From Isoptericola croceus (lineage in GTDB: Bacteria > Actinomycetota > Actinomycetes > Actinomycetales > Cellulomonadaceae): 64,000 bases of DNA. The first letter of the stretch is position 1. Every line of letters begins with the position of its first letter. Under the pieces are notes generated by a model. It was not told the origin of the DNA. It ran no database searches and saw only the letters and a list, made by a program, of their open reading frames with translations. Of this stretch, positions 7,954 to 17,408 are shown piece by piece. The position numbers and the translations under genes are program-made. The stretch covers positions 124,001-188,000 of the forward strand of contig NZ_JARLLG010000005.1 of assembly GCF_029382255.1 (NCBI RefSeq), given 5' to 3'.

Positions 7954-8886
7954 TCAGCCGATCTGGCCCCGGAGCTGCGCGACGACGCGCGTGATCGTCG
8001 GGGTCGGCACCGATCGTGCTTCTCCGCGGCGCGCCACCGCCCCACCGATCGCGTCGAGCTCACCGACGTTCCCGGCCGCCAGGTCCGCCTGCAGCGAGGA
8101 GCGCATCGTCGACGGGAAGCCGCCCAGGATGGCCCGCAGGTCGCCCTGCGTCGTCGGGACACCCTCGGCGGACGCCACCGCGGCCACCTCGCCGAGCACG
8201 CCGTCGGTGAGCACCGGGTCCGCGTCCAACGCCTCGCCCACACCGGTCCGGTGCACCGACGTCAACAGGGCCAGCGGCGCGAGGAAGCGCAGCTTGGACC
8301 AGAGCACCTCGGCCTCGCTGCCGGCGATCACGACCTCGATGTCGGTGTCGTGCAACGCCTGGACCACCTCGAGGTCGGCGGCCGCGGCGGGCACGGTGAT
8401 CCGGAGCAGCTCGCCGCGGTGCCGCACCGTCATCGCCGTGTCGGGGCTGGACCCGGTGCGCAACGTCTCCCCCGCGTACGACGCACCTACCACGACCGGC
8501 CCGGCGGCCGGCCCACCCTCGCGGCCCCGGAAGGCTGCACGCAGGGTCGTCATGTGCTCGACGCCGTTGAGCAGCGAGACCACCTCCGGCGGGGAGGCGG
8601 CCGCGATCGGACCCGCCACGTCCGCCAGCCCGTCGGCCTTGACGGCAACCAGCACACGGGCCCCGCGGGGCACCGATGTCGTGGCGCGCAGCGGGGCGTG
8701 CCACGCTCCGAACCGATCCGTCACGACCTCGAACCCGTGCTCGGACACCCGCCGAGCCGTACCGGGGCGACCGACCAGGACGACGTCGTGCCGCGCCTTC
8801 TGCAGGAAGGCGGCGACGAGGCCTCCCACCGCGCCAGGCCCGACGACGGCGATCAGGGACCGATGGGGATCATTCGCGCTGGTCAT
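7954..8886 (-). CDS. 2-dehydropantoate 2-reductase family protein
   Basis: The 310-residue product begins with a Rossmann strand LIAVVGPGAVGG (11-22) and has the PanE/ApbA layout: the NADP-binding half followed by a helical half with the SSLQADLAAGNVGELDAIGG block, where ketopantoate reductases carry the substrate-binding helix. It would reduce 2-dehydropantoate to pantoate for coenzyme A synthesis, though many family paralogues act on other 2-oxoacids. The ATG at 8884-8886 lies 6 bases after TACGAT (8893-8898), a leaderless pattern. No pan genes are adjacent. Confidence 0.85.
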   Translation of the reverse strand: MTSANDPHRSLIAVVGPGAVGGLVAAFLQKARHDVVLVGRPGTARRVSEHGFEVVTDRFGAWHAPLRATTSVPRGARVLVAVKADGLADVAGPIAAASPPEVVSLLNGVEHMTTLRAAFRGREGGPAAGPVVVGASYAGETLRTGSSPDTAMTVRHRGELLRITVPAAAADLEVVQALHDTDIEVVIAGSEAEVLWSKLRFLAPLALLTSVHRTGVGEALDADPVLTDGVLGEVAAVASAEGVPTTQGDLRAILGGFPSTMRSSLQADLAAGNVGELDAIGGAVARRGEARSVPTPTITRVVAQLRGQIG

Positions 8887-8902
8887 CGCTCGATCGTAGC
8901 GC

Positions 8903-10306
8903 TCAGAGCGCTTGGATGATCTTCTCCACCTGCTCCTTCGCGTCGCCGAAGACCATCGCCGTGTTCTCGCGGAAGAACAGCGGGTTCTGCACGCCGGCGT
9001 AGCCGGTCGCCATGGAGCGCTTGAACACGACGACGTCGCGCGCCTGCCACACCTCCAGGACGGGCATCCCGGCGATCGGTGACCCCGGGTCCTCCTGGGC
9101 GGCCGGGTTGACGGTGTCGTTGGCCCCGATGACCAGCACGACGTCCGTCGCGCCGAAGTCCCCGTTGATCTCGTCCATGCCGAGCACGACGTCGTAGGGC
9201 ACCTTGGCCTCGGCCAGCAGCACGTTCATGTGGCCCGGGAGTCGGCCGGCCACGGGATGCACGCCGAAGCGGACGTTCACGCCGCGCGCCCGGAGCTTCT
9301 CGGTGAGGTCGGCGACGGGGTACTGCGCCTTCGCCACCGCCATGCCGTAGCCCGGCACGATGATCACCGACGACGCGACCTTGAGCTGCTCCGCGACGTC
9401 CGCGGCGAAGGTCTCCCGGTGCTCGCCGGCCTCGCCGGTCGCCGCGGTACCCGGCTCCGTGCCGAAGCCACCGAGGATCACCGAGACGAACGATCGGTTC
9501 ATCGCCCGGCACATGATGTACGACAGGATCGCGCCCGAGGAACCGACCAGGGCGCCGGTGATGATGAGCAGGTCGTTGCCCAGCATGAAGCCGGCGGAGG
9601 CGGCGGCCCAGCCCGAGTACGAGTTGAGCATCGACACCACGACCGGCATGTCGCCGCCGCCGATGGAGGCGATGAGATGCCAGCCGAGCGCGAGCGCCAC
9701 GAGCGCCACGAGGACCAGCGCAACGAGCGCAGCGCCGTCCGCCCCGGCGTTCGACGCGGTGAGGAACCAGGCGAACAGTCCTGCCGACGCGAGGACCAGA
9801 CCCAGGTTGATCGCGTTGCGTCCCGGCAGGTTCAACGGCGCGGACCGCATCTTGGCGGCCAGCTTGAGGTTGGCGACGATCGAGCCCGTGAACGTCACCG
9901 CGCCGATGAGGATCCCGAGGAAGACCTCGACGAGGTGCACGGTGTCCGAGTCGGGTTCGGTGAGGAACGAACCGAACCCGACCAGCACGGCGGCCAGACC
10001 CACGAACGAGTGCAGGAGCGCGATCAGCTCGGGCATCTGCGTCATCTCGACCCGGCGCACCCGCCACGTGCCGATCGTGGCACCGACCACGAGAACCACC
10101 AGGATCAGGGCCGCCGTCACCTGCCACGGCCGCTCGGACTGCACCAGCGCGAGGGCCACCGTGGCGACGAGCGCCAGGGTCATGCCGATGATGCCCAGCA
10201 CGTTTCCCCGTCGGGCGGACTCCTGCCTGGACAGCCCGGCGAGGGACCCGATGAACAGGACACCGGCGATCACGTAGGTGGCCTGGACGGCCGACAGCAC
10301 CGTCAT
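8903..10306 (-). CDS. pntB: NAD(P) transhydrogenase subunit beta
   Basis: The 467-residue protein has about nine hydrophobic segments in its first 250 residues and a soluble C-terminal NADP-binding domain starting with [15 protein letters not shown] and including [20 protein letters not shown] and a [16 protein letters not shown] block. These are signatures of PntB, the proton-channel and NADP subunit of the membrane transhydrogenase, which couples the proton gradient to hydride transfer from NADH to NADP. Its ATG overlaps the stop of pntA as ATGA (10303-10306), so the two are translationally coupled. Confidence 0.97.
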   Translation of the reverse strand: MTVLSAVQATYVIAGVLFIGSLAGLSRQESARRGNVLGIIGMTLALVATVALALVQSERPWQVTAALILVVLVVGATIGTWRVRRVEMTQMPELIALLHSFVGLAAVLVGFGSFLTEPDSDTVHLVEVFLGILIGAVTFTGSIVANLKLAAKMRSAPLNLPGRNAINLGLVLASAGLFAWFLTASNAGADGAALVALVLVALVALALGWHLIASIGGGDMPVVVSMLNSYSGWAAASAGFMLGNDLLIITGALVGSSGAILSYIMCRAMNRSFVSVILGGFGTEPGTAATGEAGEHRETFAADVAEQLKVASSVIIVPGYGMAVAKAQYPVADLTEKLRARGVNVRFGVHPVAGRLPGHMNVLLAEAKVPYDVVLGMDEINGDFGATDVVLVIGANDTVNPAAQEDPGSPIAGMPVLEVWQARDVVVFKRSMATGYAGVQNPLFFRENTAMVFGDAKEQVEKIIQAL

Positions 10307-11892
10307 CGGGCCACCCCCGGCGTCATGGCAGCGCCGGACGGCGTCCCCTTGCGGAACATGCGGATCATGCGGTTCGCGACGAGGAATCCCCCGAACACGT
10401 TGATCGACGCCACCGTGGCGGCGGCGACGGCCAGGGTGGTGACCACCCAGTCGTCCACACCGATCTGCAGCAGCGCGCCGACGAGGATGATGCCGCTGAT
10501 CGCGTTCGTCTGAGCCATCAACGGGGTGTGCAGGGCGTGCGTGACGGCGGAGATCACATAGAACCCCACCACCACCGCCAGCGCGAACACGGTGAAGTGG
10601 CCGACGGCGTCCGGGGGTGACGCGGCGACGGCCAGGCCGGCGAGCACGGCGGCGACCGCGGCGAGCACGCCGTTTCGACGGGACCGGGACCGGTGTGCGG
10701 CGGCCTGCTCGGCGGGGGTCGGCCCGCTGAGCGGCGGTTCCGGTGCGGGGCCCGCCGCCGGTGCGGCGGAGACCTGCACCGGCGGAGGCGGCCAGAGCAC
10801 CTCACCGTCGCGCGTGAGCGTCATGCCACGCACCACGACGTCCTCGAGGTCGACCGTGAGGTTGCCGTCCTTGGCGGGCGTCAACAGCGTCAACAGGTTG
10901 ACCACGTTCGTCCCGAGCAGCTGCGAGGTGTGCTGCGGCATGCGGCCGGGCAGGTCCGTGTACCCGAGCACGACGACGTCGTTGTCGCTCACGACGCGCT
11001 CGCCCGGGACGGTCAGCTCGCAGTTCCCGCCACCCGTGGCGGCGAGATCGACGATCACCGACCCGGGCCGCATCGCGGCGACCATCTCGGCCGTGATCGT
11101 CGTCGGAGCGGTACCTCGGACGAGCGCGGTGGTGATCACCACGTCCGCCCCGGAGGACTCGACGGCGTAGGTCCGCTGCGTGGCCGCCTCCTGGTCGTCC
11201 GTCAGCGCCCGGGCATAGCCGTCGGCGCTGACCTCCTGCGAGGCCCCCTCGGCCTGGACGTACGTGGCACCGAGGGACTCGATCTGCTCGGCCACCTCCG
11301 GGCGGACGTCGAAGGCGCGGACCTTGGCTCCCAGTGACGAGGCCGTGCCGATGGCAGCGAGTCCCGCGACACCGGCGCCGATGACGAACACGGTGGCCGG
11401 CGGTGTGGTCCCGGCCGCCGTGACCTGCCCGGTGAACATGCCGCCGAACTCCTCCGCGGCCTCGACCACGGCGCGGTATCCCGCGACGTTGGACTGCGCG
11501 GAGAGCACGTCGAGCGCCTGGGCACGCGAGATCCGCGGCACGGCGTCGAGCGCGAGGGCCGTCACCCGCCGTTCGGCCAGCGCGTCCATCAGCTCCGGCC
11601 GCGTGGCGGGCGCGAGCTGCGAGACCAGCGTGCTGCCCGGGCTCAGCAGGTCCAGCTCCGCGCCGGTGGGGGCGTTGACACTGGTGACGACGTCGCACGA
11701 CCACACGTCAGCCCGTTCACCGATGCGCGCACCGGCCTCGACGTAGGCCTTGTTCGGCAGGCTCGCCCGCTCCCCTGCGCCGGTCTCGACGACGACGTCG
11801 TAGCCGAGCGCGACGAGCTTGCGCACCGTGGCGGGCGTGGCGGCGACGAGCCGCTCGCCCGCGCGCGACTCGCGCGGGATTCCGATCAGCAC
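10303..11892 (-). CDS. pntA: NAD(P) transhydrogenase subunit alpha
   Basis: The 529-residue product begins MLIGIPRES and carries the NAD-binding alanine-dehydrogenase-like domain ([17 protein letters not shown] near 170-185, [14 protein letters not shown] near 275-290), a proline/alanine linker and a C-terminal membrane part with three or four segments. It is thus the fused E. coli-type alpha subunit, not split into alpha1 and alpha2 as in many other bacteria. The GTG start is preceded by GAAGGAGGT, a near-perfect Shine-Dalgarno sequence 9 bases away. A TTGGAC-17-TACCGG pair further upstream is a possible promoter. The operon is pntA-pntB. Confidence 0.96.
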   Translation of the reverse strand: MLIGIPRESRAGERLVAATPATVRKLVALGYDVVVETGAGERASLPNKAYVEAGARIGERADVWSCDVVTSVNAPTGAELDLLSPGSTLVSQLAPATRPELMDALAERRVTALALDAVPRISRAQALDVLSAQSNVAGYRAVVEAAEEFGGMFTGQVTAAGTTPPATVFVIGAGVAGLAAIGTASSLGAKVRAFDVRPEVAEQIESLGATYVQAEGASQEVSADGYARALTDDQEAATQRTYAVESSGADVVITTALVRGTAPTTITAEMVAAMRPGSVIVDLAATGGGNCELTVPGERVVSDNDVVVLGYTDLPGRMPQHTSQLLGTNVVNLLTLLTPAKDGNLTVDLEDVVVRGMTLTRDGEVLWPPPPVQVSAAPAAGPAPEPPLSGPTPAEQAAAHRSRSRRNGVLAAVAAVLAGLAVAASPPDAVGHFTVFALAVVVGFYVISAVTHALHTPLMAQTNAISGIILVGALLQIGVDDWVVTTLAVAAATVASINVFGGFLVANRMIRMFRKGTPSGAAMTPGVAR

Positions 11893-12015
11893 GGGCCCCG
11901 GACCTCCTTCGGTCGAAACCCCTGCAACCTACCCGGTACCTCCGACGGACGACGAGTCCAAACCGCTTCGCGAGACGTAGTCTCGGCGGAATCCCCGACC
12001 AGGTGACCGGCCTCG

Positions 12016-13398
12016 TCAGCCGCGACGCGGGCCGACCCAGACCTGCTGGGCGTTGACGAACTCCCGGATTCCGTGGGGACCGAGCTCACGACCGTAGCCG
12101 GAACCCTTGATCCCACCGCTGGGCAGGCGCGGGTCGGTCTTGACGATGCCGTTCACCGCTACCTGACCTGCCGCGATACGCCCGGCCATCGCCTCGCCCC
12201 GCTCCGCCGTCGACCAGACGCTGGCCGCCAGCCCGTAGTCGGTCCGGTTGGCCAGGGCGAGCGCCTCCTCCGCGTCGGTCGCCTCCATCACCACCATCAC
12301 CGGTCCGAAGGTCTCCTCCCGGCAGGCGGTCATGCCTTCGGTGACGTCGCAGAGCAGCGTGACCGGGTAGAAGTAGCCGTCACCCACCGGCATCTCGCCG
12401 CCCAGCAGCAGCCGGGCGCCGGCGTCGACGGTCTCGGACACCTGGCGGTGCAGGCCGTCACGCAGGTCCGCGCGGGCGATCGGTCCGACGTCGGTCCCCT
12501 CGGACCGGGGATCACCCACGGTCAGCTTCTCCAGCCGCACCCGCAGACGCTCGACCATGTCCGCGTACACCGCGGACTCGACGATGATGCGCTTGGCAGC
12601 GATGCACGACTGGCCCGCGTTGATGATGCGGGACAACGTGATGGTGTCGGCCGCGGCGTCCAGGTCGGCGTCCGCCAGCACCAGGCACGGGTCCGACCCG
12701 CCGAGCTCCAGGACCGTGGGCTTGATCTCCCCGGCGGCCAGGCTCGCGACGGCGGCACCGCCCTTCGCGGACCCTGTGAAGGACACCGCGTCCACGCGAC
12801 GGTCGCGGATGACGTCGGCCACGGCGGGCGTCTCCACCGGCAGGTCGCCGAACACCCCCGCGGGCGCTCCCGCGGCCTCGAGCTCGGCCGAGACCACGTC
12901 GGCGATCGCCCGCGCGCAGCCCGGTACGTGCGGGTCGTGCTTCATCAGGCAGGTGTTCCCGGCCATCAGTGCCGGAGCGGCGAACCGCGCCGCGAGCCAG
13001 AACGGGGCGTTCCAGGGCAGCACGCCCAGCACGGTCCCGAGGGGCAGGTGCTGCACGTAGCTGTGGGTGGCGTCGGAGTCGATCGACTCGGGTGCCAGGT
13101 ACGCGGCCCCATGATCGGCGTAGTGCTCGAAGCACCAGGCCGCCTTCTCCACCTCCCCGCGTGCCTCCTTGATCGGCTTGCCCATCTCCTCGGTCATCAC
13201 AGGAGCCAGCTCCTCGACCTGCGCTCGCAGCCGAGCAGCCACCCCACGCAGCACCCGGCCCCGCCCCTCGAGCCCCAGCTCCACCCAGGCGGCCCGGGCC
13301 GCCTCCGCGGCGGCGAGCAGTGCCTCCACCTCCGTGGGTCCGGCCGGCGGGACCTCTCGCACGACCTGTCCGGTGCTGGGGTCGATGGCAGTCAGCAT
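12016..13398 (-). CDS. Aldehyde dehydrogenase, semialdehyde dehydrogenase type (third gene of ectoine-type catabolic operon)
   Basis: The 460-residue product has the ALDH catalytic residues Glu231 (VLELGGSDP) and Cys265 (NAGQSCIAAKR) and the SFTGSAKGG cofactor loop; the start motif DPSTGQVV and the pattern resemble succinate semialdehyde dehydrogenases. Located right after the ectoine hydrolase-like and diaminobutyrate transaminase genes, its likely role is to oxidise aspartate-4-semialdehyde to aspartate, the DoeC step. Succinate semialdehyde remains an alternative. The start 13398 follows GAGAGGAGCACC, a good Shine-Dalgarno sequence; the longer frame to 13569 overlaps the previous gene. It is cotranscribed with the M24 gene after a 10-base gap. 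Confidence 0.85.
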   Translation of the reverse strand: MLTAIDPSTGQVVREVPPAGPTEVEALLAAAEAARAAWVELGLEGRGRVLRGVAARLRAQVEELAPVMTEEMGKPIKEARGEVEKAAWCFEHYADHGAAYLAPESIDSDATHSYVQHLPLGTVLGVLPWNAPFWLAARFAAPALMAGNTCLMKHDPHVPGCARAIADVVSAELEAAGAPAGVFGDLPVETPAVADVIRDRRVDAVSFTGSAKGGAAVASLAAGEIKPTVLELGGSDPCLVLADADLDAAADTITLSRIINAGQSCIAAKRIIVESAVYADMVERLRVRLEKLTVGDPRSEGTDVGPIARADLRDGLHRQVSETVDAGARLLLGGEMPVGDGYFYPVTLLCDVTEGMTACREETFGPVMVVMEATDAEEALALANRTDYGLAASVWSTAERGEAMAGRIAAGQVAVNGIVKTDPRLPSGGIKGSGYGRELGPHGIREFVNAQQVWVGPRRG

Positions 13399-13408
13399 GG
13401 TGCTCCTC

Positions 13409-14635
13409 TCAGGCGACTTCGGGTCGGATGGGCGTGGCGCCCTCGTGGGAGACGACGCCGCCCGCCGTGTGGTCCGGCTTGACGGTGAAGTCCTTGTCGA
13501 GCGTGAAGAAGGACGCGCAGCCGTCGGCCGTGACGTGGATGGTGTCGGAGATCCCGACGGTCTTGTCACCGTCGACGCCCCACATCCACGGCAGGATGTG
13601 GAACGTCATCCCCTCGCGCAGGATCGCCGGGTTGCCCTGGTTCAGGCTGACGATGTACCCCTCGTCCCAGCTCGGGGGAAAGGCGATACCGATCGAGTAC
13701 CCCGACCGCGTGATCAGCCGGGCCCCCACCCGGTTGTCGCTGATGATGCTGCGCACGATGTTGTCGGCGTCGGAGACGGTCAGGCCCGGGCGGATGGCTG
13801 CCTCGACCTCGGCGAGCGCCAGCTTCATCCTGTCCTGCGCCTCGAGCATCGAGTCCGAGAGGTCGTCGAGCACGGCGGTCCGCATCATCGCCGTGTGGTA
13901 GCGGCGGAAGCACCCGCCGACCTCGAGGAACACGTGCTCCCCGGGCTGCACCGTCCGCCCCTCCCACGTCGCGTGGCCGATCATGCTGCGCGGCCCGGAC
14001 GTCACGTACGGCATGACGGCGGGGAACTCGCCGCCGGCTCGGAACATGGCCGAGCTGATCTCCGCCGCGATGTCGTTCTCCGTCACCCCGGGTGCGCAGG
14101 CCTCGAGGCCCGCCTTCATCCCCGCCTCCGTGGCCTGCGCGGCCTTGCGCATGACGTCGATCTCCACGGCTGACTTGCAGACGCGGCCCTCCTCGACGAT
14201 GCCGAAGCAGTCGAGCAGGCGGCCCTGGGTGAACGTCGCGTGGATGTAGTCCTGGTGGTACGCCGGGAAGTAGTAGCTGTTGCGCTCGTAGCCGACCTCC
14301 TTCGTGTGGAGACCGAACTCGCGCATCGCCTGGACGAGGCCCTGGATCGCGTCCCCGGTGTCGGGGTAGGGCCGGGTCTTCTCGACCCACGTGCGGGCAT
14401 GGACGTTCGACTCCTCCAGGGCACGCGTGATCATGAACGGTTCGTCGTCCAGCGGGACCACCAGTGCCTGGAAGAAGGAGTATCCCGTCGTCTGGTAGTC
14501 CGTGAGGTACATCAGGTTCTCCGGGTCGGTGATCACCACCGCGTCCAGCAACCTGTCGGCCATGCGTCGGCGCAGCTCGCCCACGCGCCTCTCGTACTCC
14601 GCGAACGGGAACGTCATGTCGTCGCGTGGGTTCAT
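13409..14635 (-). CDS. doeA: Ectoine hydrolase-like M24-family protein (DoeA/EutD)
   Basis: The 408-residue product has the creatinase/prolidase fold: an N-terminal domain with ENLMYLTDYQTTGYSFFQ and a pita-bread C-terminal domain. The block where true aminopeptidases have their two metal-binding aspartates reads FLEVGGCFRRYHTAMMRT, so those aspartates are missing. This is the arrangement of creatinase and of EutD/DoeA, which opens the ectoine ring without metal to give N-acetyl-diaminobutyrate. The context agrees, because a diaminobutyrate transaminase precedes it and a semialdehyde dehydrogenase follows. No deacetylase (DoeB) is present in the window. Another creatinase-like hydrolase remains possible. 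Confidence 0.78.
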   Translation of the reverse strand: MNPRDDMTFPFAEYERRVGELRRRMADRLLDAVVITDPENLMYLTDYQTTGYSFFQALVVPLDDEPFMITRALEESNVHARTWVEKTRPYPDTGDAIQGLVQAMREFGLHTKEVGYERNSYYFPAYHQDYIHATFTQGRLLDCFGIVEEGRVCKSAVEIDVMRKAAQATEAGMKAGLEACAPGVTENDIAAEISSAMFRAGGEFPAVMPYVTSGPRSMIGHATWEGRTVQPGEHVFLEVGGCFRRYHTAMMRTAVLDDLSDSMLEAQDRMKLALAEVEAAIRPGLTVSDADNIVRSIISDNRVGARLITRSGYSIGIAFPPSWDEGYIVSLNQGNPAILREGMTFHILPWMWGVDGDKTVGISDTIHVTADGCASFFTLDKDFTVKPDHTAGGVVSHEGATPIRPEVA

Positions 14636-14656
14636 CCCGGGCTCCTCTCAGTCGGG

Positions 14657-15901
14657 TCAGACAGCTCGCCGCACAGCCTTGTCGAGGATCTGCAGCCCCT
14701 CGACGAGGTCCTCGTCGGGGATCGTCAAGGGCGGGATCAGCTTCAGCACGCGCCCGCCGCTGCCGCACGCACCGATGAGCATCCCGGAGGCGAAGCAGTC
14801 GGCGACGACGGCCTTGGCCACCGCACCGTCACCGACGTCGAGGCCCTGGACCATGCCCCGGCCCCGGACGTCGAACCCGGCGTCGACGTCGTCGGCGAGG
14901 GAACGCAGCGCGCTCGCCATCGTCTCGCCCTTGACGCGAACCTCGTCCATCAGCACGTCGTCGTCGAAGTAGGTCAGCGCCTCCCGGCCGGCGACGAAGG
15001 ACAGGCCCTGGCCCCGGAACGTCCCGGTGTGCTCGCCGGGCGACCAGTGCGCGTCGTGCTCGGGCTTGTTCAGGTTCATCGCGAGCGGAGTACCGAAGCC
15101 GCCGATGCCCTTGGCGAGGCAGACGATGTCGGGGTCGAGGCCCATCCCGTCGAAGCTGAAGTAGCTCCCGGTCCGGCCGCAGCCCACCTGGATGTCGTCG
15201 ATGATGAACAGGGCGCCGACGTCGTGCGCCAGCTCCTGGACCGCGCGCAGCCACTCGGCCCCGGCGACGTTCACCCCACCCTCGGCCTGGATCGTCTCGA
15301 CGAGGAACGCCGCGGGCGGCACGAACCCGCTGGAGGCGTCGGTGACCAGCGCGCGGAAGTCCTCGAGCGCCTGCAGTCCTCCCCCGGGCGCCGTCTCGAA
15401 CGGCAGCCGCACCACGTTGTCCAGGGGGACACCGGCCGCGTTGCGGAAGTAGTCGTTCGCCGTCGCGGCCAGCGCCCCGAGCGTCATGCCGTGGAACCCG
15501 TGCGTGAAGGCCACCACGTCCCGCCGGCCGGTCACCCGCCGCGCGAGCTTCAGGGCCGCCTCGACGGCGTTGGTCCCCGTCGGTCCCATGAACTGCATCT
15601 TCATGGTCATGTCGCGCGGAGCCAGGACCGTCCCGGCGAACTTCTCGATGAAGTCCCGCTTGGCGGTGGTCGCCGTGTCCAGACTGTGCGACACGCCGTC
15701 GGCCTCGAGGAACTCGATCATCGCGCGCTTCATGCGTGCGTTGTTGTGACCGAAGTTCAGGACTCCCGCGCCTGCGAAGAAGTCCACATAACTGCGCCCG
15801 GCCTCATCGACCTGCCGGGCATTCGATGCCGACGCGAAGACCGTCGGGTACGTGCGGCTGTAGCCGCGGATCTCGGATTCCCACTTCTCGAACGCCTCCA
15901 T
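14657..15901 (-). CDS. ectB: Diaminobutyrate-2-oxoglutarate transaminase (EctB/DoeD type)
   Basis: The 414-residue class III aminotransferase shows the EctB signature YVDFFAGAGVLNFGHNN near the start, a THGFHGMTLGALAAT pyridoxal-phosphate phosphate-binding block, DDIQVGCGRTG and the Schiff-base lysine Lys264 in LAKGIGGFG. It interconverts 2,4-diaminobutyrate and aspartate-4-semialdehyde. There is no ectA or ectC next to it; the next genes are an ectoine hydrolase-like protein and an aldehyde dehydrogenase, so the degradation direction (DoeD) is inferred. The ATG at 15899-15901 has no Shine-Dalgarno sequence and is 6 bases from a strong -10, indicating a leaderless mRNA. Confidence 0.88.
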   Translation of the reverse strand: MEAFEKWESEIRGYSRTYPTVFASASNARQVDEAGRSYVDFFAGAGVLNFGHNNARMKRAMIEFLEADGVSHSLDTATTAKRDFIEKFAGTVLAPRDMTMKMQFMGPTGTNAVEAALKLARRVTGRRDVVAFTHGFHGMTLGALAATANDYFRNAAGVPLDNVVRLPFETAPGGGLQALEDFRALVTDASSGFVPPAAFLVETIQAEGGVNVAGAEWLRAVQELAHDVGALFIIDDIQVGCGRTGSYFSFDGMGLDPDIVCLAKGIGGFGTPLAMNLNKPEHDAHWSPGEHTGTFRGQGLSFVAGREALTYFDDDVLMDEVRVKGETMASALRSLADDVDAGFDVRGRGMVQGLDVGDGAVAKAVVADCFASGMLIGACGSGGRVLKLIPPLTIPDEDLVEGLQILDKAVRRAV

Positions 15902-15907
15902 TGACCA

Positions 15908-15936
15908 CTTCTACGTGCCGCCTACCAGGCTGTCAA
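15908..15936 (-). promoter_or_regulatory. Promoter of the ectoine-type catabolic operon
   Basis: On the minus strand a consensus -35 TTGACA (15931-15936), a 17-base spacer and the -10 TAGAAG (15908-15913) lie directly before the ATG of the transaminase gene. The predicted transcription start coincides with the A of that ATG. Confidence 0.75.
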
Positions 15937-16028
15937 GAGATGCAGAAGGGGGTTCACCGCGGCGTCACACCGGGGTGACCAGCACGCTGTCTCGGCCGGC
16001 CCCGGAGGAGGTCATCACCGATGGTCGG

Positions 16029-16640
16029 TCAGGTGAGCTGCAGGGTGGTGAGGCAGGTTGGATCGTCCTCGTTCACCGTGGAGACCGGCGCGGTTCCCGT
16101 CTGGCCGTCGTGCTCGACCGTCAGGGTGGCCTCGACGCCACGGGGCACCCAGAGGCCGACGAAGCCGTTGTCGAACGTCTGCCGCACCTCGTCGACCAGC
16201 ACCTCACCGTCATCGCTGGTGAGCGTGACCCTGACCTCGGCATGGTCGAGCTCACCGAGACAGGTGGTCAGGCTGTGGAAGTAGCAGTCGTGCGTCTGCT
16301 CCCGGTAGGGCGCCACCGAGACGTAGACCTCGTGAGAGGGCATCGGCAGCAGGGTCTCGCGCTCCTGGTCGTCGGTGAGGACGAGAGCGTCGGGCCGCAC
16401 GGAGGCGAACAGGTCGGCCGGCCGCTCGGCGACGGGCATCGTGTCCAGCCTCTCGATGACCTGCACGACGTCCAGGCCGGTCAGGTCGTGCGCGGCCAGG
16501 AACGCGCTGTCCGCGCTCTGGTCACCCGCCGAGGGTGATGCGGACTCGGAGGCAGAACAGCCCGTCAGGGCGAGCCCGACGGCGAGTACCGCGGCGGCGA
16601 CGAGGAGGTTCCGCCGTCGGGGCTCGATGGAGTGAGGCAT
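16029..16640 (-). CDS. cueP: CueP-family copper-binding lipoprotein
   Basis: The 203-residue product begins with a twin-basic signal and lipobox ending at Cys28. The mature part carries the family blocks VIERLDTMPVAERP, SVAPYREQTHDC and FVGLWVPRG, with three conserved cysteines at 119, 127 and 196 and His117 nearby. Salmonella CueP is a periplasmic copper-binding protein that supplies copper to superoxide dismutase; here it would be exposed on the outer face of the membrane. An AAGGA Shine-Dalgarno sequence precedes the ATG. It sits downstream of two other metal-associated genes on the same strand. Confidence 0.88.
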   Translation of the reverse strand: MPHSIEPRRRNLLVAAAVLAVGLALTGCSASESASPSAGDQSADSAFLAAHDLTGLDVVQVIERLDTMPVAERPADLFASVRPDALVLTDDQERETLLPMPSHEVYVSVAPYREQTHDCYFHSLTTCLGELDHAEVRVTLTSDDGEVLVDEVRQTFDNGFVGLWVPRGVEATLTVEHDGQTGTAPVSTVNEDDPTCLTTLQLT

Positions 16641-16662
16641 GGTGTGGTCCTTCGCCAGGTGT

Positions 16663-16702
16663 GAGGTCGGTGCCGCAGCTCGAGTGCTCCGGCACCGACC
16701 TC
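16663..16702. terminator. Strong hairpin between the DUF305 gene and cueP
   Basis: GAGGTCGGTGCC (16663-16674) and its exact reverse complement (16691-16702) form a 12-base-pair stem around a 16-base loop. No T-run follows on either strand, so it may be an attenuator or RNA processing/stability hairpin between the two minus-strand genes rather than a full terminator. Confidence 0.5.
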
Positions 16703-16711
16703 GTGGGCAGG

Positions 16712-17296
16712 TCAGAGGGTGGCCGAGAGGTCTTCCATCTGCTGGATCTCGGTGGTCTGCGCGTCGATGATCGTCTGTGCGAGCTCCACCGCTCCGGGGT
16801 TCCTCCCCTCGTCGACCTCGGCCTGTGCCATCACGATCGCGCCCTCGTGATGGCGGATCATCTGCTCCAGGAAGAGCCGCGACGCCTCCGCGCCGCCGGC
16901 CGCTTCGAGAGCGGCCAGATCGTTCTCGCTCATCATCCCGTCGCCGTGGTCCATCCCGTGCATCGCATGCTGGTCAGGGTCGATTCCCCAGTCGTGCAGC
17001 CAGCCCCGGAGCAGCTCGATCTCCGGACCCTGGGCCGCCTTGATGGCCTCGGCCAGCTCGACGACCTCCGGGTGGACGCCGTCCTGGGCGAGGACGATGT
17101 CGCTCATCTCGATGGCCTGCTCGTGGTGGGGGATCATCATCGACGCGAAGGCGACGTCCGTTCGGTTGACGTCTGCCGCCTGCTCGGACGAACCCTGTTC
17201 CGTGCCTGGCGTCGGATCATCCTCGGCGGAGCAGCCAGCCAGTACCAGGGCAGCGGAAAGCGAGAGTGCGGCGATCGCCGCTGTACGGAAGTTCAT
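16712..17296 (-). CDS. DUF305 lipoprotein (copper-associated, CopM-like)
   Basis: The 194-residue product has a signal peptide with lipobox LAGC (Cys22) and two DUF305 repeats, each marked by a histidine pair: MMIPHHEQAIEM (His57-His58) and MIRHHEGAIVMA (His149-His150). Between them is a methionine- and histidine-rich stretch with DQHAMHGMDHG. DUF305 proteins are repeatedly found with copper genes and some bind copper in the periplasm. A TTGGAGAACACGC leader gives a Shine-Dalgarno sequence for the ATG at 17294-17296. The long upstream extension of this frame has no homology-like features. It lies between DUF6153 and cueP. Confidence 0.87.
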   Translation of the reverse strand: MNFRTAAIAALSLSAALVLAGCSAEDDPTPGTEQGSSEQAADVNRTDVAFASMMIPHHEQAIEMSDIVLAQDGVHPEVVELAEAIKAAQGPEIELLRGWLHDWGIDPDQHAMHGMDHGDGMMSENDLAALEAAGGAEASRLFLEQMIRHHEGAIVMAQAEVDEGRNPGAVELAQTIIDAQTTEIQQMEDLSATL

Positions 17297-17408
17297 GCGT
17301 GTTCTCCAATGTCGACAGTCGCTTCGGTAGCGCCATGCCATGGCCGGCACGACGCGAGTGAGGGAGGGAACCGCGGGCGCGAGGACGCGACCGGGGTTCA
17401 CCTGTCCA

